DNA of 64,000 nucleotides from Streptomyces sp. AC555_RSS877. GTDB lineage: Bacteria > Actinomycetota > Actinomycetes > Streptomycetales > Streptomycetaceae. The notes below the pieces were generated by a model, which was not told the origin of the DNA, searched no databases, and saw only the letters and a list, made by a program, of their open reading frames with translations. Below are positions 33,809 to 42,377 of the stretch, in pieces (the stretch's first letter is position 1; each line of letters starts with the position of its first letter). The position numbers and the translations under genes were made by a program. The DNA is taken from NCBI RefSeq assembly GCF_019049245.1, contig NZ_JAGMUK010000077.1:165509-229508 (forward strand), read 5' to 3'.

Positions 33809-35139
33809 AGCGCCGGCACCGCGCTCGGCGTACACTCGCTCGCCGTCGCGAAGTACTCCGACAGCCAGGCGCGGCGCTCCCGCTCGCCCATCGCCTCAAG
33901 ACGGGCCCGGGCCTCCCGCCGGGCCTCGAGCCGGGCGCGGTCGGCCTCGCCCCTCTCGGCCAGTTGCTCGTCGAACTCCTTCTCCAACGGGCTGGGCGCC
34001 AGATGGTGCTCCACGGCGTCGTCGACCGCCTCCAGAAGCGGATCCACCTCGTCGCACTCCACCCGGCCGTACAGCGCCATCCCGGCCGCCCACGCGTACT
34101 CCCGCGGATCGGTGAGCTCACCCCGTACGACGCTCCAGCCGAAGGGCGTGAGCATCGGCAGCTCCACCTCGTCCCGGCCCGGTCGCCCCGGCCGGTCCTC
34201 GTAGCGCACCGGCAGGTTCCGTACGCCCTCCAGGCGGCCGGTGAGCCCGGACAGGGCATCCCTCACCTGCGGAAGAAGCTCCTCGTAGCGGGCGTTCACG
34301 CAGATCTGCGGGGTCGTGGAGGTGTCGCACACCTGGCGGCGGGCGACCGGGTTGGTGTGCCACAGGCCGTCCCCGGTCTGCACCAGCAGCACGCCTGCGG
34401 CGGTCGCGGCGGCCAGCGGCAGCACAGCGGACACCCGGCGGCGGGCGGCGTACGCGAGGACCGCAGCGGCCGCGAGACCTCCCGTCCACCCCACCATCGC
34501 CACCGGCTGCCACCACACGGGGTCCGCCGTGGTGGTCACGCCGTCGACGACGGGCGACAGAGGGGCGAGGCCGCCACGGCCGTCGTACGACAGGACACCG
34601 AGGCCGACGTACGCGCCCACCGCCAGCAGCGGTGCCGCGAGCCGCCAGGCCACCAGCCGGCCCACCACCTGGCCCGCCAGGACGGCGGACGCCAGGACGA
34701 CCGCGTCCGTGAGCGCCGCGACCGGGTACGGACTGTCGCCCGTGGCGCGGTACCAGGTGGCGAGCCAGGCCAGGACGACCGCGACCGCGTACCCGGCGAC
34801 CACCCACAGCACCAGCGGCAGCACCGACGCCAGCAGCCGGGCGAGCGGGCCGCGCGCGGACACCGCCAGCAGTTCCTCGGTGCCGCGTCTGCGCTCGCGT
34901 CCCCCGTGCCAGCAGCCCGCGGCCAGGGCCAGCGGGACACCCAGCAGCCCGGACACCGTGTGCAGCCGCTCGCGGGTCTCGGCCCAGCCGCCCTGCCACT
35001 GCGTCGAGTCGGCGGCCAGCGCGACCGTGAACGTCAGCAGGACGGCGGCCCCCGCCCAGGGGCCGAACCCACGCACGACCTCGGCGCACAGGGGGTGCCG
35101 CGCGCTCTCCGGTCTTCTCTCCGCCACGAGGGTCATCAC
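33805..35139 (-). CDS. ABC-2-like transporter membrane subunit
   Basis: 444 residues. Around eight helices occupy the first two thirds, starting GPWAGAAVLLTFTVALAADS and including LLASVLPLVLWVVAGYAVAV and AAVLPLAAATAAGVLLVQTG-like segments. The last third is soluble and charged (about 280-440), with a helical Arg/Glu-rich segment (RARLEARREARARLEAMGER) followed by the C-terminus. It overlaps the ATPase gene (TGATG) and the next membrane gene. GTG at 35139 and ATG at 35136 are adjacent start choices. Substrate unknown; the arrangement recalls bacteriocin or antibiotic export systems. Confidence 0.8.
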   Translation of the reverse strand: MMTLVAERRPESARHPLCAEVVRGFGPWAGAAVLLTFTVALAADSTQWQGGWAETRERLHTVSGLLGVPLALAAGCWHGGRERRRGTEELLAVSARGPLARLLASVLPLVLWVVAGYAVAVVLAWLATWYRATGDSPYPVAALTDAVVLASAVLAGQVVGRLVAWRLAAPLLAVGAYVGLGVLSYDGRGGLAPLSPVVDGVTTTADPVWWQPVAMVGWTGGLAAAAVLAYAARRRVSAVLPLAAATAAGVLLVQTGDGLWHTNPVARRQVCDTSTTPQICVNARYEELLPQVRDALSGLTGRLEGVRNLPVRYEDRPGRPGRDEVELPMLTPFGWSVVRGELTDPREYAWAAGMALYGRVECDEVDPLLEAVDDAVEHHLAPSPLEKEFDEQLAERGEADRARLEARREARARLEAMGERERRAWLSEYFATASECTPSAVPAL

Positions 35140-35921
35140 GCCGTCCCCTCCAGCGCCGGGGCCGGTGCGGTGGACGCGCGGTGGGCGCGCAGGGCCGCCG
35201 TGTAGCCGCGCTCGATCGGGTTGTCGCCGACGCCGCCCGCCGACTCGCCGAGCGCGGCCAGCGACTCGGGGGTGCCGCGATAGGCCACCCGGCCCGCCTC
35301 GACGAGGGTGACCTCCGTGCAGGCCGCCGCCACGTCCTCCACCAGGTGCGTGGAGACGATGACGGTGGACGAGGTGCCCAGCTCGCGCAACAGTTCGCGG
35401 AACTCCACGCGCTGCTCCGGGTCGAGACCGGCGGTCGGCTCGTCGAGCAGCAGCACGTCGGGGTCGTTGACGATGGCCTGCGCGATGCCGACACGCCGGA
35501 CCATGCCACCGGACAGCGTCCTGACCTTCGCGTCGACGCGGTCGGCGAGACCGACCCGGGCGACGGCCCGTTCGACGGCGGCCGGGGTCGTGGCCGCGGG
35601 CATCTCCTTCAGCCAGGCCACGTACGCGACGAACTCCCGCACGGTGAAGCCCGGGTAGTAGCCGAACTCCTGCGGCAGATAGCCCAGCCGCCGCCGCACC
35701 GCGGCCCGCCGCCGGTGGTCGCGGACGTCGTCCCCGAGCAGCTCCACCCGGCCGCCGGCCGGTGCCGCGACCGTGGCGAGGACCCGGATCAGCGAGGTCT
35801 TGCCCGCCCCGTTCGGGCCGAGGAGCCCGTGCACACCGGGGCCGAAGCCGAGGTCCACCGAGTCGAGGGCGACGGTTTTGCGATGCCGGACGTGCAGCCC
35901 GGTCACTCGTATCGTGCTCAA
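35136..35921 (-). CDS. ABC transporter ATPase (CcmA/NatA type)
   Basis: 261 residues. Walker A GLLGPNGAGKTS, Q-loop GYLPQEFGYYPGF, signature TLSGGMVRRV, Walker B DVLLLDEPTAGLDPEQR and switch His in STHLVEDV. The TTG start follows GGAGA and gives the conserved STIRVTGLHVRHRKTVAL lead. Genes on both sides encode membrane proteins, so it energises the transporter made by this operon. Confidence 0.92.
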   Translation of the reverse strand: MSTIRVTGLHVRHRKTVALDSVDLGFGPGVHGLLGPNGAGKTSLIRVLATVAAPAGGRVELLGDDVRDHRRRAAVRRRLGYLPQEFGYYPGFTVREFVAYVAWLKEMPAATTPAAVERAVARVGLADRVDAKVRTLSGGMVRRVGIAQAIVNDPDVLLLDEPTAGLDPEQRVEFRELLRELGTSSTVIVSTHLVEDVAAACTEVTLVEAGRVAYRGTPESLAALGESAGGVGDNPIERGYTAALRAHRASTAPAPALEGTA

Positions 35922-35962
35922 CGGTTCTCCAGACGTGGCAGGCGAGGAGCGCGCGGCCGCGG

Positions 35963-37024
35963 TCACGGTCTCTCCAGGCGGTCGTGGGCGGGACGGCGGG
36001 CGGCCAGCAGTACGGCGCACAGGACGGCCGCAGCCGCCCAGCCGCCCTGCGCCGGGGCGCCGTCGAGGCAGTACGCGAGCTGTTCGGACAGGCGGGCCGT
36101 CAGCCGCCCGCCGGGCGCGACGAGCGCCGGGGCGAGTACGGCGGACAGCCAGCCGCCGCCGGTCACGGCCGCCGCCGCCCGCCAGCCGACGTAACCGGCC
36201 AGGGTCAGCGAGGCCAGCGTCAGCGCGAGCCCCGGCAGCAGCCAGGCGGCCGCGCCCGGGGCACCCGAGGACGGCACCAGTACCCCGGCGAGGGTCAGCA
36301 GCGGCAGACTCACCGCCAGCACGGCTGCCGTCCGCGTGAGCACCAGCCGCAGCCCCGCGGACGGCGTGGACGCGGCGATCTCGTGCACCGGATCGGCGTG
36401 CGATCCGTAGGACAGGGCGACCCCGGCCACCGGCACGACCGGCGCGATCGCCAGCAGCAGGGGCCGGGCGCCGGTGAAGTCGGCGCCGTAGGCGAGAGCG
36501 ACCGCTCCGACCGCCACGAGCAGCACGGCCGGCAGCCAGGCACCGCGCACGGCGGGACCGGCGGCCCAGAGGACGCGGGTGAGGCGGGAGCCGAGGGGGA
36601 GGCCGAGGTGCCTCGGGAGCCGGAGGCGGGTTCGGGCGTAGGCGTGGGAGGGAGCAGGGGTGTGCTGAGCCGGGGCCGACGCCGCTGACGCGGCCGGAGC
36701 AGTGGGCGCCGCCGCGGGTGGCCGGGTGGACCGGGGCCCGGCCGCGGAGGCCGGGCCGGGGCCGGCTGCGGCTGCCCCGCTCGGGGCGCTCGCGGCGCCC
36801 GCCGGTGCCGCCTCGCGTACGTCGGCCGGCGCCGCGCGCAGCACCGCGCCCCGTACCTCCGCCAGCACCACCCCCGCCGCCGTCGCCCGCACCGCCCGCG
36901 ACACGCGGGCCGCGCACCGGCCGCAGCTCTCCAGGTGCTTCTCCAGGGACCAGGCGTCCGGTTCCGGCAGGGTGCCGTCGCCGTAGCGGGTGACCAGGTC
37001 GTCGGACGCGTGCCAGCCGGTCAT
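35963..37024 (-). CDS. ZAS-type zinc-finger anti-sigma factor fused to a polytopic membrane domain
   Basis: 353 residues. The N-terminus holds a ZAS signature HLESCGRC (H-x3-C-x2-C, about 29-36), the hallmark of zinc-binding anti-sigma factors. An Ala/Pro-rich linker (about 65-130) leads to six or seven transmembrane helices (for example GAWLPAVLLVAVGAVALAYG, LLLAIAPVVPVAGVALSYGS and ALLPGLALTLASLTLAGYVG-like). Ordinary anti-sigma factors have one helix, so this looks like a ZAS domain joined to a permease-like domain. The ATG overlaps the sigma-factor stop (ATGA) and the gene is followed by the ABC ATPase 41 bases on, suggesting that transport and sigma control are coupled. Confidence 0.8.
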   Translation of the reverse strand: MTGWHASDDLVTRYGDGTLPEPDAWSLEKHLESCGRCAARVSRAVRATAAGVVLAEVRGAVLRAAPADVREAAPAGAASAPSGAAAAGPGPASAAGPRSTRPPAAAPTAPAASAASAPAQHTPAPSHAYARTRLRLPRHLGLPLGSRLTRVLWAAGPAVRGAWLPAVLLVAVGAVALAYGADFTGARPLLLAIAPVVPVAGVALSYGSHADPVHEIAASTPSAGLRLVLTRTAAVLAVSLPLLTLAGVLVPSSGAPGAAAWLLPGLALTLASLTLAGYVGWRAAAAVTGGGWLSAVLAPALVAPGGRLTARLSEQLAYCLDGAPAQGGWAAAAVLCAVLLAARRPAHDRLERP

Positions 37025-37665
37025 GCCGGGCCTCCCATCGGTGACGGGTTCAACTGGGCGAGGGCCGCGCGCAGTTCGGCGCGTGCGCGCATCGCACGGG
37101 ACTTCACGGTGCCCTCGGGTATGCCGAGCAGCCGGGCCGTCTCGCGGGTGGTCAGTCCGTCGACGACCGTGGCGCGCAGCACCTCGCGCAGCTCGGGGGA
37201 GATCCGGTCCAGGGCGGTGCCGACATCGCCGTACTCCAGGGCTGCCAGCACCCGGTCCTCCGCGGACGGCGCGGACGCGTACCCGGCACGGGTCTCGTCG
37301 GCCGGCGAGTCCATCGGCGCCGTCTTGAGCCGCGCGGCCCGGTCGTGCGCCCGCCGCGCGTCGACCAGGCGCCGCGCGGCGATGGTCCACAGCCAGCCGC
37401 CGGCCTCCTCGCCGCGATGCCCGGCCGCCGACCGCCACACCGTGACGAACGTGTCCTGAAGCACCTCGCGCACGACCTCCGCGTCGGCGCAGCGCCGGGT
37501 CAGCCGGGCGTGCAGCCAGCCCGCGTGCCGGTCGTACAGCTCGGCCATCGCCGCCGAGTCCCCGGCCGCGACCGCGCGCAGGAGCGCCGCGTCCGCCTCG
37601 CCCGCCTGGTCGGGGTTTCCCTCGTCCTTCTCCCGGTGGCCCCCCATGGGGCGGAACAGTCTCAC
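37021..37665 (-). CDS. ECF-type RNA polymerase sigma factor
   Basis: 214 residues. Region 2 spans about 35-100 (AMAELYDRHAGWLHARLTRR, EVVREVLQDTFVTVWRSA) and region 4 about 145-205 (ISPELREVLRATVVDGLTTR, LGIPEGTVKSRAMRARAELR). No region 3, as in group 4 sigma factors. It precedes and overlaps its likely anti-sigma factor and drives an operon containing an ABC transporter. GTG at 37665 is used; ATG at 37647 (MGGHRE) is an alternative. The region upstream is shared divergently with the small-peptide/malQ unit. Confidence 0.9.
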   Translation of the reverse strand: MRLFRPMGGHREKDEGNPDQAGEADAALLRAVAAGDSAAMAELYDRHAGWLHARLTRRCADAEVVREVLQDTFVTVWRSAAGHRGEEAGGWLWTIAARRLVDARRAHDRAARLKTAPMDSPADETRAGYASAPSAEDRVLAALEYGDVGTALDRISPELREVLRATVVDGLTTRETARLLGIPEGTVKSRAMRARAELRAALAQLNPSPMGGPA

Positions 37666-37881
37666 ACCCCGTCTATCGACCGGCTCCGCGCGACTGGTTC
37701 ACGCGCCCCCGAAAGCCTTCCGGACGCCGTTGCCGTCATGCCGCCTTTGCCCCAGTCTGGAATTACCCCGCGGGAACAGAATGTGAGGAGAGGCACGTTG
37801 TACCTCTCTGTACGTCTGCCGCCGCGACCACTGGGTAGGGCTGTGCGGTAACCGATCGTCGCCCTCGACAAGGAGGCCCCC

Positions 37882-38109
37882 ATGGTCGCATCGGCATACC
37901 TTCTGCTCCCCGCCCCCTCCAAACCCGAGGCGGAGCCGTCCGCCTCATCCGATTTCCACTTCTGTGTGTTCAGCGCGGAGGGAGCCTGCGCCGACACCCC
38001 CCTCACCAGCGAACCGCCGCTCCCCGACGCCGAACCCCTCACCAGCGAGCCGCCGCTCGCCGACGCCGCCCCCCTGACCAGCGAGTCCGACGCCCACGCG
38101 GAGCCCTAG
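37882..38109 (+). CDS. Small repeat-containing peptide upstream of malQ
   Basis: 75 residues, MVASAYLLLPAPSKPEAEPS, then FHFCVFSAEGACAD and a tail of three imperfect repeats around PLTSEPPLPDAE, PLTSEPPLADAA and PLTSESDAHAEP. The ATG follows an excellent AAGGAGG at seven bases, and the TAG is directly followed by the malQ ATG, so it is very likely translated and coupled to malQ. There is no membrane helix. The two Cys and the acidic, Pro-rich repeat tail do not match a family I know. It could be a regulatory leader or a small carrier-like peptide. Confidence 0.65.
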   Translation: MVASAYLLLPAPSKPEAEPSASSDFHFCVFSAEGACADTPLTSEPPLPDAEPLTSEPPLADAAPLTSESDAHAEP

Positions 38110-40197
38110 ATGACAGCACCCCGGTCGGACGAGCCGCCCACCGAGGACCTGTCCCGGCTCGCCGCGCTGCACGGCGTCGCGACCTCGTACAGCCCGTCTC
38201 CGGGCCGTACGGTCGCGGCCTCGGCCGCCGCCGTCACCCGGGCCCTGGCCGCCCTCGGCGTCGACGCGGGCAGCCCCGCGGCCGTCCGGGACGCACTCGC
38301 CGCCCGGGAACGGGAACTGCGCGAGCGGCTGCTGCCGCCGACCGTGGCGTGCTGGAGCGGCGGCACGCCCGCCGCCCTCGACGCCCTCCCGGCCGGCACC
38401 CGTGTGCGCATCGAGACCGAGCAGGGCGAGACCCGCGCCGGCGCCGACCAACTCCCGCCCGGCGTCCACCGGTTGACGGCCACCGCCCCGGACGGCCGCA
38501 CCGCCCACGCCCACCTGATCGTCGCCCCGCCCCGGCTGCCCGCGCCGCCCGGCCGCTCGTACGGCCTCCTCGTCCAGCTCTACTCCCTGCTCTCGCGGCG
38601 TTCCTGGGGCATGGGCGACCTCGGTGACCTCGCCGAACTGACCGCCTGGGCCGGCCGCGCGCTCGGCGCCGGATTCGTCCAGGTCAACCCGCTGCACGCG
38701 GCCGTACCCGGCGCCCCCACCGACCCGTCCCCCTACCGCCCCTCCTCCCGCCGCTTCCCCGACCCGGTCCATCTGCGGGTCGCGGACATCCCCGAGTACG
38801 CCCAGGTCGCGGACCGCGAGCAGATGCGGGCCCTGCTGGAGCGGGCGGAGCGGCTGCGAGGGTCGGTGCTGGAGCAGGGCGCCCTGATCGACCGGGACGC
38901 CGTGTGGGAGCTCAAGCGGGAGGCGCTGGAACTGGTGCGGGACGTGCCGCTCGGTCCGGGCCGGCGCGCCGCCTACGTCGACTACCTCGCCGAACAGGGC
39001 GAGGCCCTGGAGGACCACGCCACCTGGTGCGCCCTCGCCGAGGTGCACGGCTCCGACTGGCACCGGTGGCCGGCCGCCCTGCGCGACCCCCGCTCGGCCG
39101 AAACGGCCCGGGCCCGCGGGGAGTTGATGGACCGGGTGGACTTCCACACCCGCCTCGCCTGGCTCACCGACACCCAGCTCGGCGCCGCCCAGCGCGCGGC
39201 CCGGGAGGCGGGCATGCCGGTGGGCGTGGTCCACGACCTCGCGGTCGGGGTGCACCCCGGGGGCGCCGACGCGTGGGCGCAGCAGGATCACTTCGCGGCC
39301 GGCATGTCGGTGGGCGCACCCCCGGACGCCTTCAACGCGCGCGGCCAGGACTGGGGCCTGCCGCCCTGGAGACCTGACCGCCTGGCCGAGTCGGGCTACG
39401 CGCCCTTCCGTGCCTTGCTGCGGGCCCTGTTCCGCTACGCCGGCGCCCTGCGCATCGACCACGTCATGGGCCTGTTCCGGCTGTGGTGGGTCCCGCAGGG
39501 CGAGCCGCCCACCGAGGGCACGTACGTCCGCTACGACGCCGAGGCCATGCTCGCCGTACTGGTCCTGGAGGCCTCGCGCGCCGGTGTGGTGGTGATCGGC
39601 GAGGACCTGGGCACGGTGGAACCCGGCGTGCGCGAGACGCTGCGCGAGCGGGGCGTGCTCGGCACCTCCGTCCTCTGGTTCGAGCGCGACTGGGACGGCG
39701 ACGGCCGGCCCCTGCCCCCCGACCAGTGGCGCGCCGACTGCCTGGCCACCGCCACCACCCACGACCTGCCGCCCACCGCGGCCCGCCTCACCGGCGAACA
39801 CGTCGAACTCCGCGACGGCCTCGGCCTGTTGACCCGTCCCCTGGACGAGGAACGGGCGGAGGCGTCGGCGGACACGGCGGAGTGGCTCGAACTGCTCGCC
39901 CGGCTGGGCCTCCTCCAGGGGTCGGGCGGCGGCACCGACACGTCCTCGGAGGAGGCCGAGATCCAGGCCGTCCACCGCTACCTCCTGCACACCCCGGCCC
40001 GCATGGTCGGCATCTGGCTCCCCGACACCATCGGCGACCGCCGCCCGCAGAACCTGCCGGGCACGTGGGACCAGTACCCGAACTGGCGGCTGCCGATCGC
40101 GGACACGGAGGGTCGGCCGGTGACGCTGGAGGAACTGGCGGCTTCCCCGAGGCTGCACGCCCTGGTGGACGTCCTCCGCCAGTCCGGGGGCGGCTGA
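38110..40197 (+). CDS. malQ: 4-alpha-glucanotransferase (amylomaltase, GH77)
   Basis: 695 residues. GH77 enzymes disproportionate maltodextrins in glycogen and maltose metabolism. Visible: the N-terminal non-catalytic domain (1-150), LYSLLSRRSWGMGDLGDLAE, FVQVNPLHAAVPG, the nucleophile-site RIDHVMGLFRLWWVPQG, the acid/base IGEDLGTVEPGVRE and TTHDLPPTAARLTGEH. Length and motif order agree with the Actinobacteria-type MalQ. Its ATG immediately follows the stop of the upstream peptide. Confidence 0.95.
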   Translation: MTAPRSDEPPTEDLSRLAALHGVATSYSPSPGRTVAASAAAVTRALAALGVDAGSPAAVRDALAARERELRERLLPPTVACWSGGTPAALDALPAGTRVRIETEQGETRAGADQLPPGVHRLTATAPDGRTAHAHLIVAPPRLPAPPGRSYGLLVQLYSLLSRRSWGMGDLGDLAELTAWAGRALGAGFVQVNPLHAAVPGAPTDPSPYRPSSRRFPDPVHLRVADIPEYAQVADREQMRALLERAERLRGSVLEQGALIDRDAVWELKREALELVRDVPLGPGRRAAYVDYLAEQGEALEDHATWCALAEVHGSDWHRWPAALRDPRSAETARARGELMDRVDFHTRLAWLTDTQLGAAQRAAREAGMPVGVVHDLAVGVHPGGADAWAQQDHFAAGMSVGAPPDAFNARGQDWGLPPWRPDRLAESGYAPFRALLRALFRYAGALRIDHVMGLFRLWWVPQGEPPTEGTYVRYDAEAMLAVLVLEASRAGVVVIGEDLGTVEPGVRETLRERGVLGTSVLWFERDWDGDGRPLPPDQWRADCLATATTHDLPPTAARLTGEHVELRDGLGLLTRPLDEERAEASADTAEWLELLARLGLLQGSGGGTDTSSEEAEIQAVHRYLLHTPARMVGIWLPDTIGDRRPQNLPGTWDQYPNWRLPIADTEGRPVTLEELAASPRLHALVDVLRQSGGG

Positions 40198-40215
40198 CGC
40201 CGCCAGTCCCCTTCC

Positions 40216-40258
40216 GGGGCTCCGCCCCAGCCCCCGCTCCTCTAACGCCGAAGGGGCT
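40216..40258 (+). terminator. Possible weak terminator after malQ
   Basis: Two short inverted repeats follow the malQ stop: GGGGC-TCC-GCCCC and AGCCCC / GGGGCT, the latter followed by GATTTC. Stems are only 5-6 bp, so termination is plausible but not certain. Confidence 0.35.
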
Positions 40259-40331
40259 GATTTCATGCCGAGGGCACCTCATACGCACCCCCGGACGCGC
40301 ACGCCTTCCGGCCGTTCGCTACTTTGGCTCC

Positions 40332-40610
40332 GTGAAGAAGAACGCCCTGCGCGCCGGCGCCCTGGCTGCCGGTACGACGCTGATGATGCTGCTCATGTCG
40401 TCCCCCGCGCTCGCGCTGACCCGCGACGACGGTGACGACCCCGGCACAGGCCTGAGCGTCATCGAGACGCTGGGCCTCTTCGTGGTGGCTCCGATCGCCC
40501 TGTTCGCGGTCATCGCCGGCCTGGTGATGGTCCTGGACAAGTCCCACGAGGCCCACCGTGTGACCACCCGCAACATCAGGACCAAGGCCAAGGCCGGCTC
40601 CAAGGCCTGA
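40332..40610 (+). CDS. Small secreted or membrane protein
   Basis: 92 residues from a GTG start. The N-terminus looks like a signal peptide or first helix (KKNALRAGALAAGTTLMMLL, then MSSPALALT with an AxA-like site), followed by a short Asp/Gly-rich loop, one clear transmembrane helix (TLGLFVVAPIALFAVIAGLV) and a basic cytosolic tail TTRNIRTKAKAGSKA. Conserved small proteins of this kind are common in Streptomyces but have no assigned role. It stands alone between malQ and the MarR gene. Confidence 0.72.
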   Translation: MKKNALRAGALAAGTTLMMLLMSSPALALTRDDGDDPGTGLSVIETLGLFVVAPIALFAVIAGLVMVLDKSHEAHRVTTRNIRTKAKAGSKA

Positions 40611-40745
40611 CCTGCCTGACCGCGTGCTCCCTCCAGGGCGCCGCCCCCGCCGCACGTACGCGCATCCGCCGTACGCGGGCGAGGCCGGCGCCCTCGGCGC
40701 GTTTCCGCGAGGGTCGCCGCCTGCGAGGCCCGTACCGGGACCTGA

Positions 40746-41252
40746 TCAGGACGTCTCGGTCCCCGCCAGCAACTCCCGCAACAGGTCGGCCAACTGGTCG
40801 GCCTGTTCGCCGTTCAGGGCCGACTTCAGGGCCTCCGTCTGGACGGCGAGGCCCGCGCCAACCGCCTCGTCGACGAGCTCCAGCCCCTTGTCCGTGAGGG
40901 TCACTTGCAGGCCCCGGCGGTCGTGCGGGTCCGGGGAGCGGCGCAGCAGGCCCGCCCGTTCCAGTTTGTCCAGACGGCCGGTCATGCCGCCGGTGGTGAG
41001 CATCAGCGTCGCGGAGAGCTGGCGGGGGGAGAGGGTGTACGGCTCTCCGGACCGGCGCAGGGTCGCCAGGACGTCGAACTCGCCGCGGCCGATGCCGAGG
41101 GACGCGTACGCCTTCTCCATGCGGTCGCCCATCGCGCGCGAGAGCCGGTAGATCCGGCCGAAGACCTCCATGGCGGCGGTGTCGAGGTCGGGCCGGACCG
41201 TGGCCCACTGCTCGATGATCGCGTCGACCGGGTCCTTGCGCTGTGCACTCAT
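40746..41252 (-). CDS. MarR-family transcriptional regulator
   Basis: 168 residues. Winged helix in the centre: LATLRRSGEPYTLSPRQLSA, TTGGMTGRLDKLERAGLLRR and the wing DPHDRRGLQVTLTDKG. N- and C-terminal helices form the dimer region. It is divergent from the EamA transporter gene with a perfect palindrome between them (41319-41344), the standard MarR arrangement in which the regulator represses both. The inducer is unknown and is probably a substrate of the transporter. Confidence 0.9.
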   Translation of the reverse strand: MSAQRKDPVDAIIEQWATVRPDLDTAAMEVFGRIYRLSRAMGDRMEKAYASLGIGRGEFDVLATLRRSGEPYTLSPRQLSATLMLTTGGMTGRLDKLERAGLLRRSPDPHDRRGLQVTLTDKGLELVDEAVGAGLAVQTEALKSALNGEQADQLADLLRELLAGTETS

Positions 41253-41318
41253 GCCGTGAGTATCCGCCCGGTTCCGGTCACCCGCAAGAAAGTAGCTTCT
41301 GTGCAAGTGGCTTGCATG

Positions 41319-41344
41319 TAAGTAGCTTAACGCTAAGCTACTTA
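41319..41344. promoter_or_regulatory. Palindromic operator of the MarR/EamA pair
   Basis: TAAGTAGCTTA and its exact complement are separated by ACGC, an 11-bp perfect inverted repeat. Two imperfect related half-sites (AAGTAGCTT at 41290 and CAAGTGGCTTGCA at 41304) lie just before it. The site is centred in the divergent promoter region, where a MarR dimer could block both genes. Confidence 0.85.
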
Positions 41345-41376
41345 TGTCAAGCCACCTCCGAAGAAGGGTGCCGGTC

Positions 41377-42306
41377 ATGAAGCGGCCCGCGACCGTCCTG
41401 CTCACGGCCCTGGCGCCCGTCTCCTGGGGCACCACCTACGCCGTCACCACCGAGTTCCTGCCGGCCGACCGCCCTCTGTTCACCGGCCTCATGCGCGCTC
41501 TGCCCGCCGGCCTCGTCCTGCTGGCCCTGGCCCGGGTGCTGCCGCGCGGCGCCTGGTGGGGCAGGGCGACGGTGCTCGGGGCGCTGAACATCGGGGCGTT
41601 CTTCCCGCTGCTGTTCCTGTCGGCGTACCGGATGCCGGGCGGAATGGCGGCGGTCGTCGGATCGGTCGGACCGCTGTTCGTGGTGGGTCTGTCGGCGCTG
41701 CTGCTCGGTCAGCGCCCGACGGCCCGCAGTGTGATCACCGGGTTCGTCGCCGCGTCCGGGGTGAGCCTGGTCGTCCTGAAGGCCGCCGGGGCCCTCGACA
41801 CCGTGGGTGTCCTCGCGGCCCTCGCCTCCACCGCCTCCATGTCCGCGGGCACCGTGCTCACCAAGCGGTGGGGCCGCCCGGACGGCGTGGGTCCGCTCGC
41901 GCTCACCGCCTGGCAACTGACCGCGGGCGGCCTGCTCATCGCCCCGCTCGCCCTCCTCGTCGAGGGCGCGCCGCCCGCGCTGGACGGCCGGGCGCTCGGC
42001 GGCTACCTCTACCTGGCGCTGGCGAACACGGCGGTCGCGTACTGGCTCTGGTTCCGCGGCATCGGCAGGCTCACCGCCACCCAGGTCACCTTCCTCGGCC
42101 CGCTGTCGCCGCTGACCGCTGCGGTGGTCGGCTGGGCGGCCCTCGGGCAGGCGCTCACGCCGGTACAGCTGGCGGGCATGGCGCTGGCGTTCGGGGCGAC
42201 CGTGGCGGGCCAGCTGCAGCCGGTCCGTACGCCCGCCCGAACGATCAGCTCTCCTGAAAGGAATGCTCGGGAAGATTCCCCGGCGGCACGGTTGCCCGCA
42301 GCTTGA
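41377..42306 (+). CDS. EamA/DMT-family transporter
   Basis: 309 residues, ten predicted helices in two repeats of five: PATVLLTALAPVSWGTTYAV at the start, GVSLVVLKAAGALDTVGVLA at the boundary and GALGQALTPVQLAGMALAFG-like segments at the end. EamA proteins export amino acids or drug-like compounds. The start MKRPATVLL is preferred; an ATG at 41344 would overlap the operator and add 11 basic residues. The last 30 residues are a hydrophilic tail. Confidence 0.85.
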   Translation: MKRPATVLLTALAPVSWGTTYAVTTEFLPADRPLFTGLMRALPAGLVLLALARVLPRGAWWGRATVLGALNIGAFFPLLFLSAYRMPGGMAAVVGSVGPLFVVGLSALLLGQRPTARSVITGFVAASGVSLVVLKAAGALDTVGVLAALASTASMSAGTVLTKRWGRPDGVGPLALTAWQLTAGGLLIAPLALLVEGAPPALDGRALGGYLYLALANTAVAYWLWFRGIGRLTATQVTFLGPLSPLTAAVVGWAALGQALTPVQLAGMALAFGATVAGQLQPVRTPARTISSPERNAREDSPAARLPAA

Positions 42307-42323
42307 CGCGGTCGTGCGCGAGC

Positions 42324-42354
42324 GGGGGCGCCCGGTGATGTACCGGGCGCCCCC
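42324..42354. terminator. Bidirectional hairpin terminator
   Basis: A perfect 13-bp stem (GGGGGCGCCCGGT and complement) with loop GATGT, in the gap between the convergent transporter and pepN genes. Confidence 0.8.
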
Positions 42355-42377
42355 TGTCGACGTACGTACGGCGGCCG

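Noticed and set aside
37945..40266. 773-codon minus-strand frame opposite malQ
   Set aside because: No domain and composition typical of an antisense shadow; malQ on the other strand has all GH77 motifs.
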